30,418 nt of DNA, taken from SG8-39 sp041558415 (GTDB lineage: Bacteria > Pseudomonadota > Gammaproteobacteria > Burkholderiales > SG8-39). The notes beneath the pieces were generated by a model. It saw only the letters and a list, made by a program, of their open reading frames with translations. It made no database searches and was not told the DNA's origin. The translations under genes and the position numbers were made by a program. This document shows positions 23,701-30,418 of this stretch, piece after piece. Within the stretch, counting starts at the first letter, position 1. The number at the start of each line of letters is the position of its first letter. The DNA lies in NCBI GenBank assembly GCA_041558415.1, contig JBFFEY010000034.1:1-30418 (forward strand), read 5' to 3'.

Positions 23701-24064
23701 CCAGCTATGCGCCATCGGCCACTACACGCTGGGCGAAGTCTACGCGCGCATGGCGCTGCGCGAAGGCAAGGCAGGCTGGCAGGAGATCTCACACAACCTC
23801 GGCTTCACGCTCACTGCGCTGCCGCGCGCGACGGCGAGGGCGCGCCGCCATCTCGCGCAGGCCATCGCGCTGGCGCGCGAGATCGACATCCCGTCGAGCC
23901 TGGCGAGCGCGCTCTACAGCCTCGGCCGGCTGGAGGCCCGCAAGTCGGGCGCCGCGCGTGCGCGGCCGCTGTTCGACGAAGCCCGCGCCATCGCCACCGC
24001 CAATGGGCTCGACGAGCTCGCGCGGCGCGTCGCGGCCGAGGCGCAGGCAGGCACCCGGGCCTAG
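20708..24064 (+). CDS. Zinc-ribbon / class III nucleotide cyclase / ATPase / TPR-like signalling protein
   Basis: 1118 aa. Residues 1-46 hold two zinc ribbons (CAAC..CTSC, CPRC..CGAC). Residues 72-205 are a class III cyclase: metal-binding Asp79 (LFADMEGYT) and Asp123 (AGDGVMALFG), and transition-state Asn200 and Arg204 (DTVNLAARLQ). The usual adenine-selecting Lys is Gln118 and its Asp/Thr partner position is Arg193, unlike standard adenylyl cyclases. Residues 269 onward are an AAA/STAND-type ATPase opening with LVGREAEL, P-loop GEAGLGKS (300-307) and Walker B VVLVIEDLQW (424-433). The last 450 residues are helical and TPR-like. Mycobacterial Rv0386 is a known cyclase-ATPase fusion with a similar substrate-pair change. 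Cytoplasmic; role likely second-messenger signalling, trigger unknown. Confidence 0.9.
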   Translation: MLCAACNATLAAGVRFCTSCGAPVAARCPRCDAEVSAADRFCGACGAGVAAEPAASAPAARAFGEGEGERRQVTVLFADMEGYTTLAEKLGEEGTYTLMQPVLQRMVETIHAHGGTTQDLAGDGVMALFGAPQALEDAPLRACQAALDLHQRLADLGEGIRARHGVTPRFRVGLNAGPVVLGQMGDGERIEFRAVGDTVNLAARLQGLAEPGSVLLSEDVHRLVEGYVDDADLGARSVKGKAEPVHVFRLDAVRGGVNRFQRALQRGLTSLVGREAELERMESAWMATRAGACRALCLSGEAGLGKSRLLHEFCERRAREQAFVLRAHCAPGGRSTPFLPLAELVRTSFRISADQGKDAVAARLKRGLEVLGADSAQNVDYLLNLLGFAVGGEAFSKENAEVVGIRTRDLLLLLIEERCRASEVVLVIEDLQWIDRASEALLARLLDEGKRLMVICSYRPPYAPPWADAANAEVVRLAPLSAANTEALLRARLGSDALPRALTQLVLDKAEGNPLFAEEIAQLLAERGAIRQGAGGLEFDASAARALPASLENMLLERVEQLDESARGLLQAAAVVGRRFSLEVATRAARLNGAGASSAARLQALELIVPDTEPGVFRFNSALLQEAIYQSLLSARREALHGSVAVALEESYGERAPEIADLLANHYVATPRAEKAVVYMRLAGEKALRMYSLDEAELRFRQVIELIEKVPGCANDVFLVDTLLNVSRVLYYKAAFNELITLIERQLPLAERLGDRARLGRFLFELGYAHCFNANPETGKPLLERALALAEADGDERLVAYVLMGLLWEHTYWEPPTPETRAAHRTMAERAEAIGRRLHDHWVTVKVIAALAIDALLFGRPAQTRREALRLIEYSRETGDPRGRSMGHYCLAWADGFSFDFASAIDNADESIRIGLSPIDRLTAQAAKAWAQVLAEQAEAALPTLEALTASLEHDGFGQMRYTTDIALGVAQVATGGWTQGVRTLEQRLASVEARGARQLCAIGHYTLGEVYARMALREGKAGWQEISHNLGFTLTALPRATARARRHLAQAIALAREIDIPSSLASALYSLGRLEARKSGAARARPLFDEARAIATANGLDELARRVAAEAQAGTRA

Positions 24065-24081
24065 GCGCCGGGCCGGCGCCT
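24063..24081. terminator. Palindrome spanning the stops of two convergent genes
   Basis: AGGCGCCGG (24063-24071) and CCGGCGCCT (24073-24081) form a perfect 9-base palindrome around one base. It starts within the cyclase stop codon and ends at the glutathione-transferase stop codon. It could serve both genes as a 3' hairpin but lacks T-runs. Confidence 0.4.
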
Positions 24082-24752
24082 CATTTCGGCAGCTCGTACG
24101 GGCCGCCGCGCTCCACCGCGCGCCGGTACGCCTCGCGCGCGTGGATGCGCTCGAGGAAATCGATCAGCTTCGGCCGCCGCTCGTCGAGCCCGCCGCGCGC
24201 AGCCGCGGCCTTGACCGGGAAGCTCATCTGGATGTCGGCTGCGGTGAAGCCTTCGCCCGCGAACCACAGGTGCTTGCCGAGCTCCGCCTCCATGTAATCG
24301 AGATGCCGCTCGATCTGCGGCTCGATGTAGCTCGACTTCACCGTGCGCGCGATGGCACGCGCCACGGGACGCACGAAAAAAGGCATCGGCCCGCGCTCGA
24401 CGCGGTCGAACACCAGCTTGAGCAAGAGCGGCGGCATCGCCGAACCCTCGGCGTAGTGCATCCAGTAGATGTAGCGCAGCCGCTCGGGCGTGCCGGCGGC
24501 GGGCAGCAGGCGCCCTTCGCCGTAGCGCTCGGCGAGGTATTCCAGGATCGCGCCGGATTCGGCCAGCGTCAGAGCGCCGTCGGTGATCACCGGCGACTTG
24601 CCGAGCGGGTGCACTGCGCGCAGCTCGGGCGGCGCCTGCAGGGTCTGCGGGTCGCGCTGGTAGCGCTTGATCTGGTACTCGAGGCCGAGCTCCTCGAGCA
24701 TCCACACCACGCGCTGCGAGCGCGAGTGGTTGAGGTGATGGACGGTGATCAT
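24081..24752 (-). CDS. Glutathione S-transferase family protein
   Basis: 223 aa. The N-terminal thioredoxin-like domain starts MITVHHLNHSRSQRVVWMLE, with a candidate catalytic Ser (S10 or S12). The cis-Pro motif is GKSPVI (51-56) and the glutathione gamma-glutamyl-binding pair is Glu65-Ser66 (LAESGAILEYLAERYG). The C-terminal helical domain includes FTAADIQMSFP, the family's N-capping/hydrophobic staple region. It conjugates glutathione or isomerises electrophilic substrates in the cytoplasm. It lies 41 bases downstream of the DapA-like gene on the same strand and may share its transcript. Confidence 0.92.
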   Translation of the reverse strand: MITVHHLNHSRSQRVVWMLEELGLEYQIKRYQRDPQTLQAPPELRAVHPLGKSPVITDGALTLAESGAILEYLAERYGEGRLLPAAGTPERLRYIYWMHYAEGSAMPPLLLKLVFDRVERGPMPFFVRPVARAIARTVKSSYIEPQIERHLDYMEAELGKHLWFAGEGFTAADIQMSFPVKAAAARGGLDERRPKLIDFLERIHAREAYRRAVERGGPYELPK

Positions 24753-24793
24753 CGGATCACCGGGCGCGGTGCGAGGTGCACCGCGGCGCGCGA

Positions 24794-25750
24794 CTAGGCC
24801 GCCTTCTTCGCCCGCCCCGCCTCGAGCAGCCCGGCGGCGATGAGTGCGTCGCGGATGCGCCCGATCTCGGCCTCCGACAGCTTGGCGAGCGGCGGGCGCA
24901 CGGTGGCGCGCGGCAGCTTGCCCATCAGCACCAGCGCCTCCTTCATGCGGTTGTGCATGTCGACCCAGGGCTCGCTGTAGAACACCTCGGCGGTCGGCCA
25001 GATGCGGTCGTTGATGCGGCGCGCCGCGGCGAGGTCGTTCGCCTGCACGGCGCGGAACAGCTGCGCCTGCAGGTCGGCGATCACCGAGCCGCTGCCCGAG
25101 AGCAGGCCGTTGCAGCCCAGCACCAGCGAGCTCATCAGCCAGGCGCTGTGCGTGGTGAGCACGTTGACCGGCGGCGTGCGCGATTGCAGCACGCGGATCT
25201 GGCGCTCGTGCAGCTGCGGGTTGGCGGACCAGTCCTTGATGGCACGCACGCTCGGCACCGCCTCGATGATCTTGAGCAGCGTGGGCAGCGGATAGCCCTG
25301 CCCGCCGGCGAGCGGATACTGGAACACGATCAACGGCAGATCGGTCACATCGGCAATCCGCCGGAAATGCTCGACCGCCATCTCCGGGCGCTGGCCGAAG
25401 CTGAACACGCCGGACGGAAATACGAGCAGCGCCGAGGCGCCGCCGTCGTGCGCCATCCTGGCGATGCGGGCGGCCTCGAGCGCACTCTCGGTGTACACGC
25501 CGTTGACGATCGGCAGGCGCTCGCCGATCTCGTCCTGCGTGATGGCGAGCACGCGGCGCTGCTCCTCGAAACTGCAGGCCGCGACCTCCGAAGCGTGTGC
25601 ATTGGTGGTGATCGCCGAAATGCCCTCCACCGCAGCGACGTCGCGCAGGTGCGCGCGGTACGAGGCCTCGTCGATCGAAAGGTCCTCGTTGAACGGCAGC
25701 AGCACGGCGGGAATGACGCCGTGCGGCAGGTAATCCCGGTGGCGGGCCAT
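24794..25750 (-). CDS. DapA-family (dihydrodipicolinate synthase-like) aldolase/lyase
   Basis: 318 aa TIM-barrel protein. The Schiff-base Lys is K172 (VRAIKDWSAN) and the catalytic Tyr is Y145 (VFQYPLAGG). The usual GTTGE substrate-carboxylate motif is replaced by NAHASE (50-55). That argues against true dihydrodipicolinate synthase and for a paralogue acting on another 2-keto acid, such as a hydratase-aldolase or dehydratase. The start is supported by GAGGAGA 6 bases upstream. It is divergent from the KstD-like flavoprotein gene across a 127-base gap and upstream of the glutathione transferase. Role in lysine synthesis is unlikely. Confidence 0.88.
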   Translation of the reverse strand: MARHRDYLPHGVIPAVLLPFNEDLSIDEASYRAHLRDVAAVEGISAITTNAHASEVAACSFEEQRRVLAITQDEIGERLPIVNGVYTESALEAARIARMAHDGGASALLVFPSGVFSFGQRPEMAVEHFRRIADVTDLPLIVFQYPLAGGQGYPLPTLLKIIEAVPSVRAIKDWSANPQLHERQIRVLQSRTPPVNVLTTHSAWLMSSLVLGCNGLLSGSGSVIADLQAQLFRAVQANDLAAARRINDRIWPTAEVFYSEPWVDMHNRMKEALVLMGKLPRATVRPPLAKLSEAEIGRIRDALIAAGLLEAGRAKKAA

Positions 25751-25839
25751 GGCACGTCTCCTCGAACAGCCGCAATAGGGTGCAGTGTACCGCGCGCGCG
25801 ATGCACCACGACATCCATTTCCGCGCCACTGAAACAGGT

Positions 25840-25869
25840 TTGCCGGCGGCGGAGCCGAGCCCCTATCAT
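25840..25869 (+). promoter_or_regulatory. Candidate promoter of the KstD-like gene
   Basis: TTGCCG (25840-25845) and TATCAT (25864-25869) are spaced by 18 bases. The -10 ends 8 bases before ATG 25878, and no Shine-Dalgarno is present, so transcription may start at or next to the start codon. Confidence 0.45.
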
Positions 25870-25877
25870 GGCCCGCG

Positions 25878-27599
25878 ATGTCTGCGGAAACACCGGAAAC
25901 ACCAGCGCGCGCGCCGACCCCGTGCACGGTCGACGTCATCGTGCTCGGCGCAGGTGCGGGTGGACTCGCGGCTGCCTGCGTCGCCGCGGCCGAGGGACTC
26001 GACACGCTGCTGGTGGAAAAGTCCGAGTTCGTCGGCGGCACCACCGCGGTGTCGGGCGGCATGGTGTGGATTCCCGCCAACCCGAAGATGCGCGCGGCGG
26101 GCATCGACGACAGCCTGGACAAGGCGCGCGCCTACCTCGATCGCGTCGCGCCCGCCCTGCGCGATCCCGCAGTGCGCGAAGCGTTCCTCACCCACGGCAG
26201 CGAGGCGATCGCCTACCTGGAAGCGCATACGGCGCTGCGTCTGCGCCCCGTGCTCAACTACCCCGACTACTACCCCGAGGCGCCGGGCGCGACGCTCGGC
26301 GGACGCGTGCTCGAGCCGGAGGACTTCGACGGCGTCGCGCTCGGCCGGGAATTCGTGCGGCTGCGCTGGCCGCTGCCCGAGTTCATGCTGTTCGGCGGCA
26401 TGATGATCGCGCGCGCCGACCTGCCGCAGTTCCGTGCCGTGACGCGCTCGCCGCGCGCGGCGCTGCGCGTCGCGCGCCTAGTGCTGGAGTACGCCTGGCA
26501 GCGCCTGTTCGCGCCGCGTGGCACCTGTCTGGTACTCGGCAACGCGCTCGTCGCGCGGCTCTACAAGACCGTGCTCGACCGGCGCGTGGCATTGCGCTTC
26601 GGCGCGCGCGCCACGCGCGTCCTCGTGGAGGACGGCCGCGCGGCCGGCGTCGAGCTCGAGCAGGACGGGGCGCGCGAGACCGTGCGCGCGCGCGCCGGCG
26701 TGATCCTCGCCACCGGCGGGTTTTCGCACGACGCGGCGCTGCGCGCCGAGCTGCTGCCGCCGAGCGTTTCCTCCGCGTCGCCAGTCTGCGCAAGCAACAC
26801 CGGAGACGGCCTGCGCGCGGGGCTCGCGGCAGGCGGCGTGCTCGGCATGCACAACAGCGGCAACGCCTACTGGGCGCCGGTGTCGCGCTTCCGGCGCGCG
26901 GACGGCACCGAAGGCGTGTTCCCGCATACCGTCGCCGACCGCGGCAAGCCCGGCATCATCGCGCTCGCGGTAAGCGGCGAGCGCTTCACCAGCGAAGCGG
27001 TCTCCTACCACGAGTTCGTGCTGGCGATGTTCCGCGGCGAAGCGGTGCCGGCGTACCTGCTGTGCGATCGCAAGAGCCTGTGGCAGTACGGCCTCGGCGC
27101 GGTCAAGCCGTTCACCGCATCGCTCGCGCCGCAGGTCACGAGCGGCTACCTGGTCGAGGCCGGCTCGCTCGAGGCGCTCGCCGAGCGGCTCGAGATCGAC
27201 GCCGCCGCGCTCGCGCGCAGCGTCGCGCGCTACAACGAGGACGCGCGCCGCGGCGTCGACTCGGCCTTCGGCCTGGGCGGGGATGCCTACCAGCGCTTCC
27301 TCGGCGACCGCGAGCAACTGCCGAACCCCTGCATGCGGCCGATCGCAACGCCGCCGTTTTATGCCATCCGCCTCTACCCGAGCGATCTCGGCACCGTCGC
27401 CGGGCTGATGACCGACGCCGAGGCGCGCGTGCTCGATGCCGAAGGCCGGCCGATTCCCGGCCTGTATGCCTGCGGCAACGACATGAATGCCGTGATGGAC
27501 GGCGCCTATCCCGGACCCGGCATCACACTCGGTCCGGCGCTGGTGTTCGGCACCCTCGCGGCGCGCGCCATCGCGCGGGCGGAGCGTAAATCGGGGTGA
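25878..27599 (+). CDS. FAD-dependent dehydrogenase, 3-ketosteroid dehydrogenase (KstD)-like
   Basis: 573 aa, FAD_binding_2 / fumarate-reductase-like flavoprotein. The dinucleotide motif is VLGAGAGGLAAA (22-33), followed by LLVEKSEFVGGTTAVSGGMVWIP (44-66), ILATGGF, and the C-terminal YACGNDMNAVMDG and YPGPGITLGPALVFG. This arrangement and length match 3-ketosteroid-delta1-dehydrogenases and related enzymes that desaturate cyclic ketones. The substrate could be a steroid, a 4-oxocyclohexanecarboxylate-type acid, or another ring; no steroid genes are seen nearby. A leaderless-type promoter is upstream. The phospholipase gene starts 1-40 bases after its stop. Confidence 0.88.
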   Translation: MSAETPETPARAPTPCTVDVIVLGAGAGGLAAACVAAAEGLDTLLVEKSEFVGGTTAVSGGMVWIPANPKMRAAGIDDSLDKARAYLDRVAPALRDPAVREAFLTHGSEAIAYLEAHTALRLRPVLNYPDYYPEAPGATLGGRVLEPEDFDGVALGREFVRLRWPLPEFMLFGGMMIARADLPQFRAVTRSPRAALRVARLVLEYAWQRLFAPRGTCLVLGNALVARLYKTVLDRRVALRFGARATRVLVEDGRAAGVELEQDGARETVRARAGVILATGGFSHDAALRAELLPPSVSSASPVCASNTGDGLRAGLAAGGVLGMHNSGNAYWAPVSRFRRADGTEGVFPHTVADRGKPGIIALAVSGERFTSEAVSYHEFVLAMFRGEAVPAYLLCDRKSLWQYGLGAVKPFTASLAPQVTSGYLVEAGSLEALAERLEIDAAALARSVARYNEDARRGVDSAFGLGGDAYQRFLGDREQLPNPCMRPIATPPFYAIRLYPSDLGTVAGLMTDAEARVLDAEGRPIPGLYACGNDMNAVMDGAYPGPGITLGPALVFGTLAARAIARAERKSG

Positions 27600-27639
27600 T
27601 GTGCACGGCACAGGCCGAAGCGCCCCTGCCGGATCGCCG

Positions 27640-29781
27640 ATGAGCATTCTCGCGCCTGGACGCAACTGCTGGCGCATCGAGAAGGCCTCGCGCGCCGCCT
27701 TTCTCATCGACGGCGCAGCCTATTTCGCCGCGCTGCGCCGCGCGCTGCTCGATGCGCGGCAGGCGGTGTACATCGTCGCCTGGGACATCTACAGCGAGCT
27801 CGCGCTGGTGCGCGACGAGGCGGCCGCGGACGGCGCGCCGGTCACGCTGAAGGCGCTGCTCAACAGCATCGCGGCCGAACGGCCCGAGCTCAGGGTACAC
27901 ATCCTGAACTGGGACTTCGTCATGCTCTACGGCATGGATCGCGAGTGGCTGCCGGTCTACAAGCTCGACTGGGACACGCACCGCCACATCCACTTCCATC
28001 TGGACGACCGGCATCCGCTCGGTGGATCGCGCCACCAGAAGCTGGTGGTGATCGATGACGCGCTCGCCTTCGTCGGCGGCCTCGACCCGACGCGCGGCCG
28101 CTGGGACACGCCTGCACACACCCCAAACGACGCACGCCGAGGCGAGCCGGAGGCGCGGCCGCCGCCACACCACGACGTGCAGATGCTGGTGGCGGGCGAT
28201 GCCGCGCGCGCGCTGGGAGAGCTGGCACGTGCGCGCTGGTCGGCCACCGCCCAGCGGCAGCTCGAACCCTGCCGCCCGGACGCCGAGACGGCGCGCTGGC
28301 CCGAGGGCGTCGAGGCCGACCTCGAGAACGTACGCGTCGCGATCGCGCGCACCGAGCCCGCCTATGCCGGTGCGGCCGAGGTGCGGGAGGTGCAACAGCT
28401 CTACATCGACGCGGTGCAGGCAGCACGCCGCTTCGTCTACATCGAGAACCAGTACTTCACCGCGCCACGCGTGGTGAGCGCGCTCGCCGCGCGCCTCGCG
28501 GAGCCGGAGGGGCCGGAGGTGGTCATCGTCACGCCAAAGCACACCACGGGCTGGCTGTCGCAGGTCACCATGGACATGCTGCGTAGCCGCGCAGTGCGCG
28601 ACATGCAGGCGGCCGACGCCCACGGCCGCCTGCGCGTGACCTATCCCGAGCTGCCGGGCCTCGGCGAGGATTGCGTCAATGTGCACTCGAAGGTCATGGT
28701 GGTCGACGACCGCTTCGCGCGCGTCGGCTCGTCCAACCTCAATAATCGCTCGATGGGCCTGGATGCCGAGTGCGACCTGGCGCTCGAAGCAGGCGGCGAC
28801 GATGACGAACATACGGTGACGGCGATCGCCGGCTTTCGCCGCCGGCTGCTGGCCGAGCATCTTGGCACGACGGAGGAGCGCGTGGCGCAGGCAGAGCGCG
28901 CACGGGACTCGCTGGTCGCGGCGATCGACGCGCTGCGCGACGGCGAGCGCAGGCTCGCGCCGCTGCCGCTCGCCGCGGCAGACGCGTTCGAGGAGTGGGT
29001 TCCCGACATCGAGCTGCTCGACCCCGAGCGCCCAGTCGACCCGGAGTCGCTCGCCCAGCAGTTCGTGCACGAAGAGGAGCGCGAACCCGCCGGACGGCGC
29101 ATCTGGCTGTGGGTCGCCACGCTGCTCGCGATCGGCGGCCTGGCGGCGGCCTGGCGCTGGACGCCGCTGTCGCAGTATCTCGACATTGCGGCGCTGCTCG
29201 ATCACGCCGCACGCTTCGCCGAGCTGCCCGGCGCGCCGCTGCTCGCGGTCGCCGCATTCGTGATCGGCGGACTCGTCGCCTTCCCGGTCACCCTGCTGAT
29301 CGTGCTCACCGTGCTGTCCTTCGGCACGCCGGCCGGCTTTGCCAGCGCGCTCGTCGGCGCGCTGGCGAGCGCGCTCGCCGGTTACGGCCTCGGCGCGCTG
29401 CTCGGGCGGCACACCGTGCGCCGTCTCGCCGGCGGCCGCCTGAACGCCATCAGCCGGCACCTCGCCAAGCGCGGCCTGCTCGCCGTGGTGCTCGCGCGCG
29501 TCGTGCCGGTCGCCCCCTACAGCCTCGTCAACCTGGTGGGCGGCGCCTCGCACGTCAGCCTGCGCGATTTCACGCTCGGCACCTTGATCGGCATGACACC
29601 GGGCATCGCCGCGATCACCCTGTTCACCGACCGCATCCGCGCCATGCTCGAGGAGCCGACCTGGCAGAACGGCCTCACGCTGACGCTGGTCTTCGCCGGC
29701 ATCGCGCTCGCCGCGACGACGCTGGTGCAATGGCTGCGGCGGCGCGCCGGCAACGCGCCGAGCGAAGCCCCGGCGGACTGA
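27640..29781 (+). CDS. Phospholipase D-family protein fused to a VTT (DedA-like) membrane domain
   Basis: 713 aa from ATG 27640 (MSILAPGRNCWRIE), chosen because family members begin at this motif. A GTG at 27601 with GGGG upstream is the alternative start (726 aa). Two HKD motifs are intact: HQKLVVID (132-139) and HSKVMVVD (349-356), each followed by the usual GG or GSSN block. After about residue 475 comes a transmembrane helix (RRIWLWVATLLAIGGLAAAW) and then a VTT/SNARE-associated domain with GGLVAFPVTLLIVLT, RVVPVAPYSLVNLVGGAS and GTLIGMTPG. It probably hydrolyses or transfers phosphatidyl groups at the inner membrane (cardiolipin synthase-like or lipid remodelling). It is separated by 8 bases from an EEP-fold gene. 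Confidence 0.9.
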   Translation: MSILAPGRNCWRIEKASRAAFLIDGAAYFAALRRALLDARQAVYIVAWDIYSELALVRDEAAADGAPVTLKALLNSIAAERPELRVHILNWDFVMLYGMDREWLPVYKLDWDTHRHIHFHLDDRHPLGGSRHQKLVVIDDALAFVGGLDPTRGRWDTPAHTPNDARRGEPEARPPPHHDVQMLVAGDAARALGELARARWSATAQRQLEPCRPDAETARWPEGVEADLENVRVAIARTEPAYAGAAEVREVQQLYIDAVQAARRFVYIENQYFTAPRVVSALAARLAEPEGPEVVIVTPKHTTGWLSQVTMDMLRSRAVRDMQAADAHGRLRVTYPELPGLGEDCVNVHSKVMVVDDRFARVGSSNLNNRSMGLDAECDLALEAGGDDDEHTVTAIAGFRRRLLAEHLGTTEERVAQAERARDSLVAAIDALRDGERRLAPLPLAAADAFEEWVPDIELLDPERPVDPESLAQQFVHEEEREPAGRRIWLWVATLLAIGGLAAAWRWTPLSQYLDIAALLDHAARFAELPGAPLLAVAAFVIGGLVAFPVTLLIVLTVLSFGTPAGFASALVGALASALAGYGLGALLGRHTVRRLAGGRLNAISRHLAKRGLLAVVLARVVPVAPYSLVNLVGGASHVSLRDFTLGTLIGMTPGIAAITLFTDRIRAMLEEPTWQNGLTLTLVFAGIALAATTLVQWLRRRAGNAPSEAPAD

Positions 29782-29789
29782 GGCGCGCG

Positions 29790-30418
29790 ATGCGCGTGGT
29801 GGTGGCGAGCTACAACATCCACCGCTGCACCGGCAGCGACGGCCGCTTCGCGCCGCAGCGCATCCGCCGCGTGATCGAGGCGCTCGATGCCGACGTCGTC
29901 GCACTGCAGGAAGTGGAAACGCGCGCCGAGGGCGGGCTCGACCTGCTCGAGCTGTTGTCCGGTTCCGACTACCGCGCGATCGCCGGGCCGACGCTGTATC
30001 GCGAAAACGCGCACTACGGAAACGCGCTGCTCAGCCGTCTGCCGGTGCGAGACCTGCGCCTGCACGACCTAAGCGTCGACGGCCGCGAGCCGCGCGGCGC
30101 GATCGAAGCCCTGCTCGGTGCGCGCGGCGCGCCGGCGCTGCGGGTCGTTGCCACGCACTTCGGCCTCGCGCCCTGGGAACGGCGCGTGCAGGCACGCCGC
30201 GTGCTGGCGCTGATGGAGCCCGCCGCCGCGCCGCTCGAGGTGCTGCTCGGCGACCTGAACGAGTGGTTCCTCTGGGGCCGGCCGCTGCGCTGGCTGCACC
30301 GCGCCTTCGCGCAGACGCCGGCGCCGGCGACCTGGCCGGCGCGCCGGCCGCTGTTCGCGCTCGATCGCCTGTGGGTCCGGCCGCGCGGCGCGCTCGCCCG
30401 CCTCGCCTGCCACGATGC
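29790..30418 (+). CDS. Endonuclease/exonuclease/phosphatase-fold protein, cut by the window end
   Basis: 209 codons are visible from ATG 29790 and the frame is still open at the last base. EEP-fold landmarks: SYNIH with Asn9, metal-binding Glu41 (LQEVE), GNALLSRLPV, His123 (ATHFGL), Asp155 and Asn157 (GDLNEW) and Asp192 (ALDRLWV). These correspond to the DNase I/exonuclease III catalytic set. Neighbours of PLD-VTT proteins with this fold are often annotated as phosphodiesterases or phosphatases. Substrate could be DNA, a phospholipid head group or another phosphodiester. Only the last part of the domain is missing. Eight bases separate it from the PLD gene, so an operon is likely. Confidence 0.88.
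   Translation, partial: MRVVVASYNIHRCTGSDGRFAPQRIRRVIEALDADVVALQEVETRAEGGLDLLELLSGSDYRAIAGPTLYRENAHYGNALLSRLPVRDLRLHDLSVDGREPRGAIEALLGARGAPALRVVATHFGLAPWERRVQARRVLALMEPAAAPLEVLLGDLNEWFLWGRPLRWLHRAFAQTPAPATWPARRPLFALDRLWVRPRGALARLACHD

Noticed and set aside
24794..25750. Assignment as dapA for lysine biosynthesis
   Set aside because: The GTTGE motif is missing and the neighbours are catabolic or detoxification genes, so only family membership is claimed.
24776..27589. Plus-strand open frame of 937 codons covering the DapA-like and flavoprotein genes
   Set aside because: It is low-complexity Arg/Ala-rich sequence that crosses the divergent promoter region and is out of frame with clear FAD-binding motifs on the same strand.
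27523..29904. Long minus-strand open frame (793 codons) opposite the PLD gene
   Set aside because: The plus strand here has two intact HKD motifs and a VTT domain. The opposite frame is His/Arg/Asp-rich with no recognisable domain, as expected for the antisense of GC-rich coding DNA.

Overview
This is a GC-rich bacterial chromosomal segment, most likely from a betaproteobacterium of the Burkholderiales/Rhodocyclales type. That placement is an inference from four things: the high GC, a complete Liv-type ABC transporter beside CoA-dependent catabolic genes, the DUF2905 and DUF1445 proteins, and intergenic GGGGTCTGACCCC repeats of a kind I associate with such genomes. I saw no rRNA, tRNA, CRISPR array, integrase or transposase gene. 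Coding density is high and no gene-free stretch exceeds about 240 bases. Both ends cut a gene: an exported protein at the left and an endonuclease/exonuclease/phosphatase-fold protein at the right.

Left block (1-3720): the tail of a secreted hypothetical protein, a small GIY-YIG-like protein, an Old Yellow Enzyme-family flavoprotein with a substituted flavin-site cysteine, and two tandem copies of an unrecognised acidic mini-protein (65 and 56 aa).

Minus-strand transport operon (9360 down to 3785): periplasmic binding protein, two permeases, two ATPases and a DUF1445 putative hydro-lyase, in the order livK-livH-livM-livG-livF-DUF1445. A strong hairpin separates the abundant-type binding protein gene from the membrane components.

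Plus-strand catabolic operon (9583-16680), divergent from the transporter: a DUF4286/EthD-like protein, a BadI/MenB-type crotonase, an acyl-CoA ligase, a canonical enoyl-CoA hydratase, an SDR dehydrogenase, an acyl-CoA dehydrogenase and a quinone-oxidoreductase-like MDR enzyme. Together these match, step for step, the activation, desaturation, hydration, oxidation and hydrolytic ring-opening scheme of cyclohexanecarboxylate (AliA, AliB, BadK, BadH, BadI). The best reading is an alicyclic-acid or related cyclic-acid degradation unit with its own uptake system. The true substrate is unknown.

Middle block (16706-20671): a D-2-hydroxyacid dehydrogenase, DUF2905, a polytopic membrane protein, a single-domain response regulator and a second SDR, all on the minus strand, then a small plus-strand membrane protein.

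Right block (20708-30418): a 1118-residue zinc-ribbon/class III cyclase/ATPase/TPR-like signalling protein, a glutathione S-transferase, a DapA-family lyase, a KstD-like FAD dehydrogenase, a phospholipase D-VTT fusion and the start of an EEP-fold enzyme.

The most unusual non-coding content is a family of repeats pairing a perfect DnaA-box 9-mer (TTATCCACA) with a GGGGTCTGACCCC-like palindrome, at about 3.75, 9.4, 9.56 and (palindrome only) 16.7 kb. There are also two long perfect hairpins (9481-9535 and 11177-11249) whose arms resemble each other, both in the catabolic cluster.
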